DNA of 64,000 nt from Agapanthus africanus. Lineage: Eukaryota; Streptophyta; Magnoliopsida; Asparagales; Amaryllidaceae. Every line of letters begins with the position of its first letter. Position 1 is the stretch's first letter. Of the stretch, positions 24,280-36,300 are shown in pieces. Under the pieces are notes generated by a model, which was not told the DNA's origin, ran no database searches, and saw nothing but the letters and a program-made list of their open reading frames with translations. The stretch is from NCBI GenBank assembly GCA_030015575.1, contig JASDDO010000014.1, positions 162,783,911-162,847,910 of the forward strand, in the 5' to 3' direction. The translations under genes and the position numbers were made by a program.

Positions 24280-24292
24280 ATGGCATGGCTAG
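24280..24292. repeat. Right flanking direct repeat of C5 (13 bp)
   Basis: ATGGCATGGCTAG, identical to 14619-14631. Confidence 0.75.
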
Positions 24293-26075
24293 GCTCCTAG
24301 GTTGTAGGGAATAAGCTTGGTGAAGGCTTTCCTTTGTTATAGATAGATTCACTTTAGGAAACTCCACTCTAACTTCATCTTTACTTCAAGATATCTCCTT
24401 TGGTGAAGAAACTTGGTTTACTAGTTTACTAGGCTAATGAACCAAGAGATGTAGATATTTATCACTCATTGTTTTCCTTACTTCTAATTCTTTTCTTACT
24501 CTCATTTATGTGGAGAGAAAAATTAAAGAGAGCAAAATGAGGAAGAAGATGAGTGGAATAATTTTCTAAGCCTTAAGAAAAAATATATGAGAGAAAACTC
24601 TCATATTACCCCTTTCCTCCACTTGTCCATCCTTACCCCTTTCCTCCACTTGTCCATCCAAACAAGGATGGATGTGTACCTTAGTCCATGTGAAGATCAC
24701 ATGAACAAATGAGAAGGAAAAAGAAATTGGAAATTATATCAATATGTAAACATACAACATATAATTTCCATTTGCACTAAAATGCACAAGTGAGATAAAT
24801 AGTAAAGGTTACATAATACCGGTAAATACATATATCCAATATATGTATATAAATATTAAATCAATACTTGATTTGATATCTGTCTTTCTAAAAGACTGGC
24901 TAATATTATCAAATGTCGGATTACTGTCAGTGTATCCAATACATATATTTTAATCGAACTCCGGTACGCATTCAATACGCACGTCTACAACATATTGCTA
25001 GAGCCGGAAAAAACTTTGTGTAGGACTCTAAAGACTCGATAATAAGCTGGCAGTGAGTCATTATATCTAATCCATAACTCATAAGCACGTTAGTGATACT
25101 AGCTGCACGTAACTGCTACCCAGGTATCTGTCGAAAGTAAGATCGACAAGTATACTCGTCCGAACCCATACTGAGCCTATAAGTGACAGTCACCGTATAG
25201 TTCGATCTTTTCTTCTAAGAGTGTCGCATACCGGGTCTAGAGAATGGAATCTGTTAGACCCCTAATAACCCGATAAGTCGTGTCGATGTGAAGCTCATAA
25301 GCAACCAAGAAACTATTGATCTCCTATCAGCAAATCTCATCCTCCCTGGCCATGGACTTATGGTTATAGCCAATCGCACAAAGCACAACATCGGCTCCTA
25401 ATACCGGAAAAGACGAATATCCTCAATCCGCTCACTGCCTGCATGTGGCTTAGGACTATACCCAATTAACACATGTTTGCACGACTCAGAAAAGCCGTAG
25501 TAGGATAGTAATCTAAGTACAGTGGGAACTCACACAAGACAAATGGCGATCTCAGGTCAATAAACTATCATGTACTAATGTCACCACAGAACTGCTATAT
25601 GACGATAGTTATAATACCATTTAAGAGTTCTTTGTGAGTCCGTCCAGTGTAACTCATTACCCAATGAGTATATGTATACAATCTTCGGTGTAAAATACCA
25701 ATGGCCGTGTGACCGGCCATCACCCTTTGTCGGGGTCAAGAAACATATACACTAGTCTACTCTGAAATATTGATGCCCAGTCTTGATAATCCAACAACTA
25801 AGGATATTTAAGAACGTGCTTATGGATTACCCAGTTCCTACAAGTATGATCACCATCATAATACGGGTATTCAAGCAAGGATCCTAAGGGCTTTATCATT
25901 ATGTATTAACGACACGTAATAACAAGTAAAACGTATACACATGAATGATAAAGACATAGCAGATAGCATACTATCATCTTGAGCAAGATTGTTCTATCTG
26001 TATAGGTCATCTCTCAACTATCATAATTGTTTGCCTACAATTACAATAATTGGCTTGATGGCACTATAGCTAAAA
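24293..26075 (-). repeat. C6 LTR (copia family B)
   Basis: Minus-strand LTR ending on the plus strand at CTATAGCTAAAA against a polypurine tract; the expected CCAACA end has mutated. The core from about 24890 to 26010 aligns with both C5 LTRs. The left limit is not visible: from 24293 to about 24500 I find no TG start, and the true end may have been lost or may lie left of C5. More diverged than the C5 LTRs, hence older. Confidence 0.75.
24606..24659. repeat. Two tandem 27-bp units
   Basis: Two perfect copies of a unit starting TTACCCCTTTCCTCCACTTG lie head to tail inside the C6 LTR. Confidence 0.9.
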
Positions 26076-26076
26076 A

Positions 26077-26086
26077 TCTCCCACTT
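26077..26086 (-). other. C6 polypurine tract
   Basis: Minus-strand AAGTGGGAGA next to the LTR start, as in the other copia elements. Confidence 0.8.
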
Positions 26087-26995
26087 GCACTTAAGGACAA
26101 TTATTGCGGTATCGCATACCCATATGTCTCGTGTGTTATCAAATACCCAATTTCTCTACTAACAGTTTCGCAAAGCTTGTTTACGAAACTCCCGTGTTTG
26201 AGAAACAGCCTCGGTGAGTGGATCCACTATAATATTTCTAATTTTATCTCTCTATATCTCAACTTCCTGAAGATGAACTATTTCCCGAATTAAGCGATAC
26301 CTGCCTTAAAATTTGTTTAGATAGATAATGGGACCAAGTTCATAAATGAACAGTTTTATCCAACATCTTAGGTCGTATCTTCCGTTGAGTCATAATCAGC
26401 ATCCAGCACCACGACTACCTCAATATCCTGCTTGGAACTCTTTCCAATATACTGCATTTCAGAAGAGTGTAAACTTATAACTCGTGATAGATAATCTGTC
26501 AACCAGGTCACTTTGGAAGCCAGAACTGGTAATCGCCTCCTATAGAAGACTGCCATTACAACACATTACGAATATCCTCATATGTTTTCCACTGCTTCCG
26601 TATGTGAGAACCATAGTTTGAACGATTATAGTATAAGAACGTCACTTCCTATCCGGAGTATGTTATCTAAATGCCAGGACAGTACTCTCCACATCCCTCT
26701 TACCAGATTCATCTGTTGTTTTTACGAAGTCAAACACTATGACTGTTACATCAAAACAGATGATCCAACTCCGCTCTGCCTGCTTTAGTCTATAAAAAGA
26801 CATAAGCAACTTGCACATCTTCCGCTGCTCCCACTGACTATAATAACCTCCGGCATAGTCGTATACATGTGCACTTCTAAATTCCCATTGATAAAGACAT
26901 TATAATCATCTACCTGCCAGATCTCATAGTCACTGAATAGCAGCAGTGGCAAGTAGGATCATCATCGCTATGATGCAAACCTCCCTGTCACCTTC
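26087..26995 (-). pseudogene. C6 RNase H and RT remnant
   Basis: Minus-strand pol end matching C5 16631-18160 at base level with deletions. RNase H lies at about 26100-26560 and RT from about 26580. The catalytic box region is near 26650-26680, where the plus strand reads CGGAGTATGTTATCTAAATGCC, the counterpart of C5 17540-17562, with the box damaged. It stops abruptly at 26995, where TGTAATACCCGG begins; the rest of C6 is expected beyond all the elements nested to the right. Confidence 0.7.
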
Positions 26996-29900
26996 TGTAA
27001 TACCCGGTTTCCATGCGTATGCTATTTTCTGTATTTGAATAAAATGTTTTTCCTATTTATTGTACCCTAATTAAATCCTATCTTTTTCTATTTTTTTTTC
27101 AAAGCCCAAATTCCTATTTCTATTAAAACCATAACCATAAACCAGGCCCAAAAAACATGATAATTTTAAACTACTATATTAACTATTGATTTATATTTCC
27201 ATTATCTCTAGCTACTCTACTTTAACTATTGTATATAATTTTCTATTGATTTACTAAGTTTTCTATCATATTATCACTCTTGTTATCGTTATTATTTTAT
27301 ACTACTGTACAAATATATGTGTTATAAAATTACAACATTTACTGTTATTTCTCAGCCAACTAATCTACAACTATCATAAACCTTACGAATGTTTTAATAT
27401 TCTTTATGTATCCCAAACCCAATACCACTCTATTCTCTCCCTATTTTCTTTAATCCCCAGCTCACATCCCATATGACCGGCCCCCTCCTTTTCACTTTCT
27501 ACTGTTACAATTTCCTCCTCTTTTTTTAATCTTAAAATCAAAACTGAAAACCCCTTGATGAATTCCTTTAATCCTCATACCAAATCTTAATTCTCCTTTA
27601 TTTCTCTTTAACCCCATTATCTCTCATACCACTCTATCTAAAAATCACAAAATCACAGACCCTCACTTTCTCTCTCTCTCATTTCTTCCCTCAACACCCT
27701 ACCTCACCGAGTCCTAACCTCCATAGCCAATCTTGAGCCACCTCCGGCCACTGCGCTCATCGTCGGCGGCGTTCACCTCGACCCCACTTCCTTGAGCTCC
27801 CTCTCACCACCACACTCGTGCCTCCACTTTCGACCCCATCACCCACTATCTCCCTTACCAACAACCAAACCCAAACCCAATCCTCATCGCCCTCCAAACC
27901 GACTCCTCCGTACCCACCGTCACCCTTCACCTCCGAGCTTACCCCCCGGACCACCGTTCATCATCACCAGCACCCCCACGAGACCACCGCCATAGCCAGC
28001 TTCCCTGCACCCTCCCGGCAACCCACTCTTCCTTCGACCCAGCTGCATACTCCACCTTCGGCCACCCGAGCTCCCTGTCACGACCATTCCCGGTGACCCC
28101 GAGCACACCACCGGCAGCATACCATTGCCGAAGCCATCGCCGAGCCTCACCCTTGAACACCTCCACGTGCCCGGCCCCAAGCCACCTTGTGCCCACTTGC
28201 GTGCCCACTCCGCACCACGACCGCGTCCACCTGCATTCCCACTTCACACCAGCCCCATGCCACCGCTGTGCCCATCACCGTGTCATGCAACTCCACGCAC
28301 TGTGTCGTGCCGTGCCACTCCCGTGTCGCACCGTTTCTTAGCCAAGCCTCACTGTGGCTGTATCCGTGCCGTTGTCGCTGTCACTATCGTGATCGTCAAT
28401 TTGACTTAACGTAAGTGAACCCCTTCACTTGTTCATCATGCTATAGTAATCTCTAGATATAATATATATTTATATATGTATAAGGATAGATATTTCATAT
28501 ATACATCGTTTGCGAAGTTAATATCGAATAAGTACCATCATTGTAAATTTTAGTGTTTGAGACCCGACTTGGGTCGATTACGCTGTAGTAATACCATAAA
28601 GAAACTCATGAATTAATTTCGTGTTGATCAGGTAAAAGAAATTGATATTTCGATCGATAACCGTTTGTATAGTTTAGATGTTCGATATAGAACTCTATAC
28701 GATAACTTAAGCGAATATGGCGGAACCCATGATCATTAGACCCTATTACTATTAATGAATAGCCTGTAGAAATTTTACGGCAAAACGACGCCGTTTCACC
28801 CATAAAACGTTACCCTCGATAACTTTTGCGAAAGCTGAATTTTCCCGGACATTCTAAACTGTTAAATTCATAATATATCATTTATATATCGGATCTTAGC
28901 ATTACATGGCTCGTATCGAAGAAAACGGATAAATACACAACATCCCATAGTTGATCTCTAAATTTTAATAATTTATGATAACGAAAACTGTGGCGATTCA
29001 TGGCTCTAGACTGCAGTCCAGAGCAAGAATCTCTGCTTTTATCCATTTTAGAACGCATATTTCTCACTGTTTAAGTGTGAAAGCATGCTGAACTATACAT
29101 AGAAGCATAGATAATTGAATTATCTTTCCAACAGTACTAATCTCATTGCATTCCAGTATCGTTTGATATTTATAACATCTTTTTAACCGTCGGTATGTAC
29201 TGCAGTTCATTGCAGAAACAGAATGTATACCTTAATCTTAGACAGTATATATCTCCCTGTATATAGTGGATATTATTGATCTGTCTAGTGCATTGGAAAC
29301 ATAACAGATAAATATAAATATTATCGAACTGTAGCATTGCCTAATTATGATTTTAACAGGGAGAAAAACGTGTTACGAAACGGATTTCTAGTTCAGAAAC
29401 TGAATTTCCAGCAACGAACACTTAAAATGGAATGACCGTAATTTGCAAACCTGAAACCCGATTGACTCGAAACCAATTTTGGTGTACATATACTTAATTA
29501 TACTATTTACTCTTATATTGTTTTGCCAAATTATACACGTGTGATTTTATGTGAGTTTTCCTAATCCAAATGACACCGGCTGTTCATATATCAATAGTAG
29601 TGCATCTTACTGCATCTCCATTATATTGCATGACTGTTATATCCGAGTAATTAATGATCATTTGCATCAATACCCAAGCGACCGCTTTTATATTACCGAA
29701 ATGTTAGTGATTAGATTGTGGCAAGTACATTAGCGTAAAACTGTGAACGAATAGTGATCATGACACGTACTTGTACACAATCAGCGCGACTATTTAATTA
29801 TTGCATTGTCGATGTCTGTGGGATGTATATAGGTGTAACTATAACTGGAATGAGATAGTTATGGAAGCATTTATATTAGTGTCATAGATAAGACATTAGG

Positions 29901-30109
29901 GCTGTCCACTTGTCTAAAGTACCGGTATAGTCATGCTTGATGGAGATCATTCTCCAATTCTCGAGTAGACTTGTCATGGCTAACCGGTATTTTGGTTCGT
30001 GGTTGGACCTTGATGTAGACCATGGGTATTGGGATAGTTTGAGCATGAGTTCGATCAACGGAATCTCAGGGTCTCATTACATGAGCGTGTACTGAATACA
30101 GGAGAGGGT
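26996..30109 (+). repeat. Candidate long LTR of a gypsy (chromovirus-like) element
   Basis: TGTAATACCCGGTTT begins exactly where C6 pol is cut. Starts of this kind (TGTAAYACCC) are common in plant Tekay/Del-type gypsy LTRs, which are about 3 kb and hold a pyrimidine-rich then GC-rich tract, as here at 27650-28400. Proline- and histidine-rich frames in the GC-rich tract overlap in several registers and look like by-products of base composition. The other end and any coding region are not visible because C3 interrupts at 30110. A gene 5' region is the alternative; there is no supporting homology for it. Confidence 0.4.
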
Positions 30110-32154
30110 TGTTGGGTATATGTATACCCTAGAGGCCATTATATGATAGTGGATGTATTTATATATGTATATATATACAGAGAACTTTCTTGCTCGACAT
30201 GATAGTATGCTATCTAGTTGCTCTTTATTTGACATGTTCACTTGATCATGCTTTTATTCATTTGTACGTGTTGATAAAGCCCTGAGGATATTTGCTTGAC
30301 TACTGTGATTATGATGCAGATCATACTAGTGGGACATGTGTAGTTTATAAGCATATCCTGAAATGTCCCTAGTCGTGGGTGTATTGAGATGGAGCATAGA
30401 TATTCCAGAGTAGACTAGCGTATATGATAATAGACCCATATGTTGGGCGATGGATGTTCCCATATCCATTGATGTTTGACATCAAGATCGTATGCGGGTG
30501 CTCAGTGGAGACTGGGTACACTGGACGGACTCGCCGAGAACTCCTATAAGATATTATATCTATCGTCGGATAGCAGTTCTCAGGTGACACTGGTACAGGT
30601 TATTTTGTAGACCCGAGATCGTCATAGAGTCTCACGTGTTCTCCCACCGTGCTTTGATTTCCACCCTACCACGGCTCTACTGAGTCGTGCAAACAGGTGG
30701 CTTTTGGGTATAGTCCCAAGATATGTGGAGGCAATGAGCGATATGAGGGGTTTCGTCTCTCTCAGTATTGGGGGTTGATGTTGCGCTGTACTCGATTGGC
30801 TATATCAGTAAGTCCCTGGCCAGGGCAGTTGAGATTTACTGATAAGTGTTATCAGTAGTTTCTCGTTTTAATTATAGGACATACATCGGCATGACTTATT
30901 GAGTTATTGGGGTCAACGATGCCATCCCTAGACTTGATATGCAGCATATCTGACGAAGAGACCGGACTGTACGGTAGTGTTGCCAGTTGGCTCGACGGGA
31001 GTTTTGACAGGTTCGCTTGTTTTCTTCTGATTGCTCAATGCCCGGGTGGCCGTTACGTTTAGCTGATTTCTTGCGGCTTGGGGGTGCTTGATATGATCAT
31101 CACCCACTGCCGGCGTATTGACGAGTCTTAGAGTCCCACAGAGGAGTTTCCTAGCCCAGGCGAAACGATTTGGTGTGCATATGTGATATGCATGGGGACC
31201 CGATTAAATGCGCGTATGTGATACCGTATATTAATCGGGCAATTTACTATTGGTCGGATCGTATGTAATATGACCGTTTGATTTAACATTGACTTTTAGC
31301 TCACATCTTTTAAACCCTTTTCTTTATTGTATGCATGCATGTATGCATATGTTTATGTTGATGCACATGTTGATGTGCATGCACACATACATGCATACAC
31401 TTGTGTGTATCATACTTGTTGATACACTAGTGGTGGCAATGCAAGACTCACATGGAAATATTTATCTAAATATTTATTTTTGAGTTAATGTAAATAGAAT
31501 TAATTCATGGTTGATATTTATCCTTCATTCTCTATACTTAACCTTGCATTAACCATGAGTTAATTTTCTATGGCTCTCTTTTCTCCAAAATAAATATCTA
31601 GATATTTATTAACCCATAGTTTAAAATGAGAGTGGAAATTATATATAATTTCTATTCTCATTTTTATTATTAGGGTTATCATAACTTGAGCTCTTGAGTT
31701 GCCATCATTTTCTTTCTCCTCTCTCTTGCTCTCTTGACTTTGTTAGTGAGTGAGATAGTGATAAAGATAGGGTTTTGATGTGAGAAAACAAACCACATCA
31801 TCATTCTACACTAGTCTAGCCAATTAGTTTAGAGTGTTGGCTTCATTTTCATCTTTTGATCAAGTGGAGCTTGGAGCTTGGACAAAGAGGACTCCGGATG
31901 GATCATCATGGACTCGAAAGATCACTAGCAAGCCCGTTCAAACTCTCAAGTAGCCAAGGAGTCAAGTAAAGAGAACTATAAAGGTTGTATTCTCTTTACT
32001 TAGTGTTTTATTACTAGTAGTATGTGATACTACTTCATTTGTTACTTTAAATTTCTAGTTTGATCCTAGGTTAGTTTGCTTAGCACCCTAAAAATTAAAT
32101 TGTAGCATGTTTGATGCATTACAAACCCTTGTGAGGTGCTAGGTAAACCCAACA
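30110..32154 (+). repeat. C3 5' LTR
   Basis: TGTTGGGTATATGTATACCC to GTAAACCCAACA, 2045 bp, with a perfect TGTTGGG/CCCAACA terminal inverted repeat. The core (30180-31150) is shared with the other copia LTRs. AAAGGTTGTATTC at 31980 corresponds to the conserved motif near the C1 and C2 LTR ends. A stretch with CATGCA repeats (31330-31396) is not present in the C1 or C2 LTR. Confidence 0.93.
31330..31396. promoter_or_regulatory. Cluster of RY-type CATGCA motifs with inverted repeat
   Basis: GTATGCATGCATGTATG on the left and CATACATGCATAC on the right form arms around a GATGCACATG-rich middle. CATGCA(T/C) is the RY element known to bind plant seed B3 factors. Function in this LTR is only inferred from the motif. 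Confidence 0.4.
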
Positions 32155-32155
32155 G

Positions 32156-32168
32156 TGGTATCAGAGCC
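32156..32168 (+). other. C3 primer binding site
   Basis: TGGTATCAGAGCC, one base after the LTR, complementary to the 3' end of initiator Met-tRNA. The match is complete over the usual 12-13 nt. Confidence 0.95.
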
Positions 32169-34108
32169 AAACTAGAGCATTAGAGTAACCTAGACGACGT
32201 TAAAACACTTCGAACGAACATCGATTGCCCGAAAAAACCGTTCTCTTGAAATTTTTCAAAATGTTGGAATTTTTCACATTAAAAATTTCAGAAAATCATG
32301 CAGGTAATTCTATGGACCCTCTAGAAGAACGATACCCTAACTTGATTAAATGACCGCAGAACCACGGCAGAAACCTGGTTTTGGCGGCGGTTCCGCGGCG
32401 CCGTTTGTGAGGCTTGGGTCGGCCCTTCTACGGTTGGTTCATAGGTACTGTGGCATACTTCTGGGTAATTTTAATACTGCTTAGGTGTTGAGCTTCTCTG
32501 TGGATTTTTGGGTCATTGATTGATCGATCAAATGGTTTAACATCGCCTAGTTTATTTGCATATATTGACATGAGATGTTATATGTTGCTGTGTAATGATG
32601 TATAGGATCGTCGTGATGAATGGCCGGGGGTTTTATGTGAGATGAGAGTTTTCTTTTCATTCATGTAAAATTCATTTGTATGTAATATTCTTTTATTGGG
32701 GCACATCCGGGTTGAGGATGATGCTTCCTTCGATATATATTATTTACTTTTCCGCATTAGGATAGACCTAAGATGGGGAGCACAAGTGAACGGGTTCTAA
32801 AGTCCAGTGGGAGGCCATCTCGAGGAGTCGAGACCGGGTCTCCTAACTCTAGAATTGGTAGGGTCGCTTGCCGCTCTCGTAGGGGTCTAGGGTGTAGGAT
32901 TGGCTATTTATCACGACCGTGGAACCCGTATTTTCTATCATTGGCTAAATATAAAATACGGAATTCCTAGTATATCCTATATTTTCATATATGTGTTTCT
33001 GATGTTTATATTCTGTAATGTGATCGCTTGATATATCTGAGACGAATGCAATATTATATATGAGATATATAGTAGGCGTTGCTTATGTTTTGCACGCGCG
33101 CTAGTCCCGTCCTGGTATGCCGTTAGTTAAGTAACCTAACGGTGCATAACAGAACATTGTGGCGAATGCGGATAGCATAAGCGTACGTTGTATTTTCGTT
33201 TCTTTTCTGTGTTTGGCTTAAGGACTTAATTGATGGGACTACAATAATATGATTAATGTAAGGAAAAATAAACCTAAAAAGATATTGAAGAATCGAATTT
33301 AAAAACCACTCGGCTTTTGGTGAAAAAGCTACATTTCAAAATTGCGGAGAATAAGCCACTCCTTTTGAAAACCGTTTGATTCTACAACGATATCAAGTTC
33401 AAAGCGTCAAAGGTTTTATTAAAAACCATCCGCAACCCTCCGTCATTTTAGGAAGTAGAGTACTTAGTATCCGTGTTATGTTTGTTGACCTTAGCCAAAG
33501 CGTAGTGTACAGTAGCTAAGTGATGTCTTCCTACACAGCATATGATGTGATTAATTAGGAAAGGTATGTGACTTTGTTGACCATAGCAAAGGGTCATGTG
33601 AATGGGTCTAATTAATCAAGAAATGACGGGTTGAACTTGACTAGTGCTTATGATTTGTTGACCATAGCCAAGGTCATGAGTGATAGGGGTAAAAACCATA
33701 TCGGGTGTTTCAAGAGTTGAAATTTGCAATGAGATTGCATACCTTCCATATGATGGTTGGATCCCGATCCCACTGTGAGCAAGAGTTGCTCCCAGGAGAG
33801 TTTTGCACTTTATAATTAGCTAACTCATTAGGTGTCTAGAAAGGTGTTAAAGAGGCTACGCCTTTGGGAAAATGAGGTTTTCTTTAATTAGGTCCATGCG
33901 AAAGCACGGGGAACCTCCCTCAAGTAGCGACACTGGCCTGGCTGAACGGTTAGCGATGTTGTAGAATGTAATTAATCCTGGCTAGTTTTACTTTTAAGGT
34001 TTGAAAGGAAATTTGATGAAAGCAGTGGGAGATATCGATTAGATAAGATAATAACCAATCTGATTTTTGCAAGAGCTTTCGCTTAGTGTATTCTTTTTTC
34101 TCTCTTAA
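32169..34108 (+). other. C3 5' leader (about 1.9 kb)
   Basis: Long leader before gag with no open frame of note. It contains a damaged then an intact GC-rich dyad (32352-32371 and 32381-32405), the GCCGCTCTCGTAGGGGTCTAG motif (from 32869), a hairpin with arms CCGTTAG/CTAACGG and a 9-nt loop (33120-33142), and three copies of a TTGTTGACCATAGCCAAGG motif 80-90 bp apart (33484, 33574, 33655). The same items occur in C4 and, inverted, in C5. The pyrimidine-rich CTTTTTTCTCTCTTA lies just before the start region. Confidence 0.7.
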
Positions 34109-34821
34109 TGGCAGATACCAATGACAGGACTTAAGTTTCTACTAGAGAAAAATAAACTGAATGGGACCAATTATAAAGACTGGCTGAGGAACATTAACAT
34201 AGCCTTGACTTATGATAAGGTATTATATGTCCTTACGGCCCCAGCCTCGCCCGTCCTAGGTCCTAAATCTTCGGTTGTGGACAGGGAAGTCCGCAAGACA
34301 TGGGACGCTGACTGTGCCACGGCCAAATGCTTCGCGCTTGCATCGATAGATAACACACATCAAAAGCAGCACGAGCAGATGGATGTCCAATCCATTTTTC
34401 TCCATACAAAAGAGTTGTATTAGGAGCAATCTCGTGTCTTACGATACGAAGTGTCACGAAAGTTGTTTCAGACGTGGATGGTTCCTGGCACACCAGTAGG
34501 TGACCATGTTCTAAAGATGATATATTTTATAGAAGAGCTTGAGTACCTCGGATGGACAATGGACAACGAACAATATATTGATATCATTCTGCAGTCCCCC
34601 CCACCTTTGCTCAGCTTGTAGTTAACTTCAACATGCACAACATGGAGAAGTCACTACCTGAACTCCTCAATATGTTGAGGAGTGCAGAGAGCACGCTAAA
34701 ATCAGTGAAGACTCCCGCTTTGATTGCTGGGCCATCTTCCTCCTCTCACCCGAAGGCCAAGGCCAAGGGAAAGATGAAGAAGAAACCAGCCAAACCTAGA
34801 GGTGGAGTTAAAAAAGGCTAA
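34109..34821 (+). pseudogene. C3 gag
   Basis: Capsid-type Gag of copia. FLLEKNKLNGTNYKDWLRN (34130-34188) and VLYVLTAPA are hallmark stretches of this Gag family. The ATG at 34109 runs into a stop after eight codons, while the ATG at 34121 in another frame opens the Gag sequence. An in-frame TAG at 34421-34423 follows KELY, where related proteins carry Gln or a similar residue. A one-base gain in a C-run at about 34600 shifts the frame, after which FNMHNMEKSLPELLNMLR and a lysine-rich tail continue. Not translatable as one protein. Confidence 0.85.
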
Positions 34822-35368
34822 GGGGAAAGACAAGTCCATGGCTGAGGAATCAGGGAAAGGGGAATGTTATCATTTCCACAAATCGGGACACTGGAAGCGC
34901 AACTGCACTGAGTACTTGGATCTCAAAAGGAAGAAGCATGGTGATGCTTCCGCTTCAGGTGTGTTTGTGACAGAAAACTGTTTTTCTATAAACTCTGCTT
35001 CCTGGGTATTAGATACCGGTTCAGGTTCTCACATTTGCAATTCCATGCAGGGGCTGAGAAATAGCAAAGTTTTGAAGACAGGTGACCATACTCTCCGGGT
35101 TGGAAATGGTTCCAATGTACATGCGGTTTCAGTAGGAGAGTATCACCTGGGGTTGCCGTCAGGGTGTATATTGGTTTTGAACCCATGTTATTATGTACCT
35201 AGTATGCTTTGTAATATAATATCCGTTTCTTTGTTAGACAATGAAGGATATCATTTTGTATTGCAGAATAATGTTATGAACATTAATCTGAATCAAATGT
35301 TGGTTGGGTATGGTACACTTAATAACGGGATATACGTCCTAAATCAACACACAGTTTTCAGCATATAA
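34802..35368 (+). pseudogene. C3 nucleocapsid end and aspartic protease
   Basis: 188 codons open in one frame, out of frame with the Gag part. The zinc knuckle at 34864-34905 reads C-Y-H-F-H-K-S-G-H-W-K-R-N-C: the second Cys of CX2CX4HX4C is Phe, so zinc binding should fail. The protease active site DTGSGSH is at 35012-35032, in WVLDTGSGSHIC. The VGNG flap-like region and YVPSMLCNIISVSLL follow, which is the usual run-up to the pre-integrase domain. The frame closes at 35368, and the next domain continues in another frame. Confidence 0.88.
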
Positions 35369-35370
35369 TA

Positions 35371-36300
35371 CACTAATAAAAGAAAACTTTCAGAAACAAA
35401 TGAAGCTTTTCTTTGGCACTGTAGACTTGGTCATATTAATGAAACAAGACTAAACAAGCTACATAAAGATGGATATTTAAACCCCTTTGAATATAAATCT
35501 TATGCGACCTGCCAGTCTTGTATCAAGGGTAAAATGACCAAATCTCCGTTTACAGGACACGGAGAAGAGCTACTCAGCTCTTAGCCCTCATACATAGTGA
35601 TGTATGCGGGCCAATGTCTATACAGGCTAGATGCGGTTTTTCTTACTTCATAACTTTTACTGATGATTTCTCAAGGTTCGGTCATGTGTTTTTACTAAAG
35701 CATGAGTCTGAAGCTTTTGAGAAATTCACTGAATACAAACTTGAAGTAGAAAAATAAACCGGATTGAGTATTAAGATGCTTCGATCAGATCGAGGTGGGG
35801 CGTATCTCAGTACAGAATTTGCAGACTTTCTAAAAGAGAATGGGATTCTCTCTCAGCTCACTCCTCCTTACACACCACAGCACAACGGTGTGTCAGAGCG
35901 GAGGAATCGGACCCTATTGGATATGGTTCGTTCCATGATGAATGATGCTGAGTTACCTGTCTCATTTTGGGGGCATGCATTGGAGACTGCAGCATTTCTA
36001 TTGAACAGGGTTCCAACCAAAACCGTGTCTACCACGCCATATGAGATATGGCATGGGAAGAGACCATCTCTTAAACGAGTTAAGATTTGGGGTTGTCCGG
36101 CCTATGTTAAAAAGCAAAATCCGGACAAACTCGAGACACGGTCAGTCATGTGTAATTTTGTGGAGTATCCAAAGAATTCCTATGGATATCTATTCTACCA
36201 CAAGGAGGAACAAAAGGTGTTTGTTTCTCAGCACGCCACATTTTTAAAAAAAGAATTTTTTACAAATGATATAGATGGCAATGTGGTAGACCTAGAAGAG
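35371..36300 (+). pseudogene. C3 integrase
   Basis: The zinc-binding N-terminus (LWHCRLGHIN, then CQSCIKGK) is at 35405-35535. Catalytic core: first Asp in IHSDVCGP (35590-35615), second in LRSDRGG (35782), third acid Glu in HNGVSERRNRT, exactly 35 residues after the second Asp, so the DD35E triad is present. The C-terminal KRVKIWGCPAYVKKQNPDKL block is kept. A TAA at 35756-35758 interrupts a position that is Gln in C2 (VENQRG); a one-base loss near 35570 shifts the frame just before the first Asp. Few lesions, all compatible with decay after insertion. Confidence 0.9.

Noticed and set aside
27792-28414. Overlapping proline/histidine-rich open frames on both strands (up to 102 codons)
   Set aside because: They overlap in several registers within a GC-rich tract and have no domain, as expected from base composition; likely part of an LTR.
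33484-33680. Regular short repeats that could suggest a CRISPR-like array
   Set aside because: Only three imperfect units in a plant retrotransposon leader, with homologous spacers in C4 and C5.
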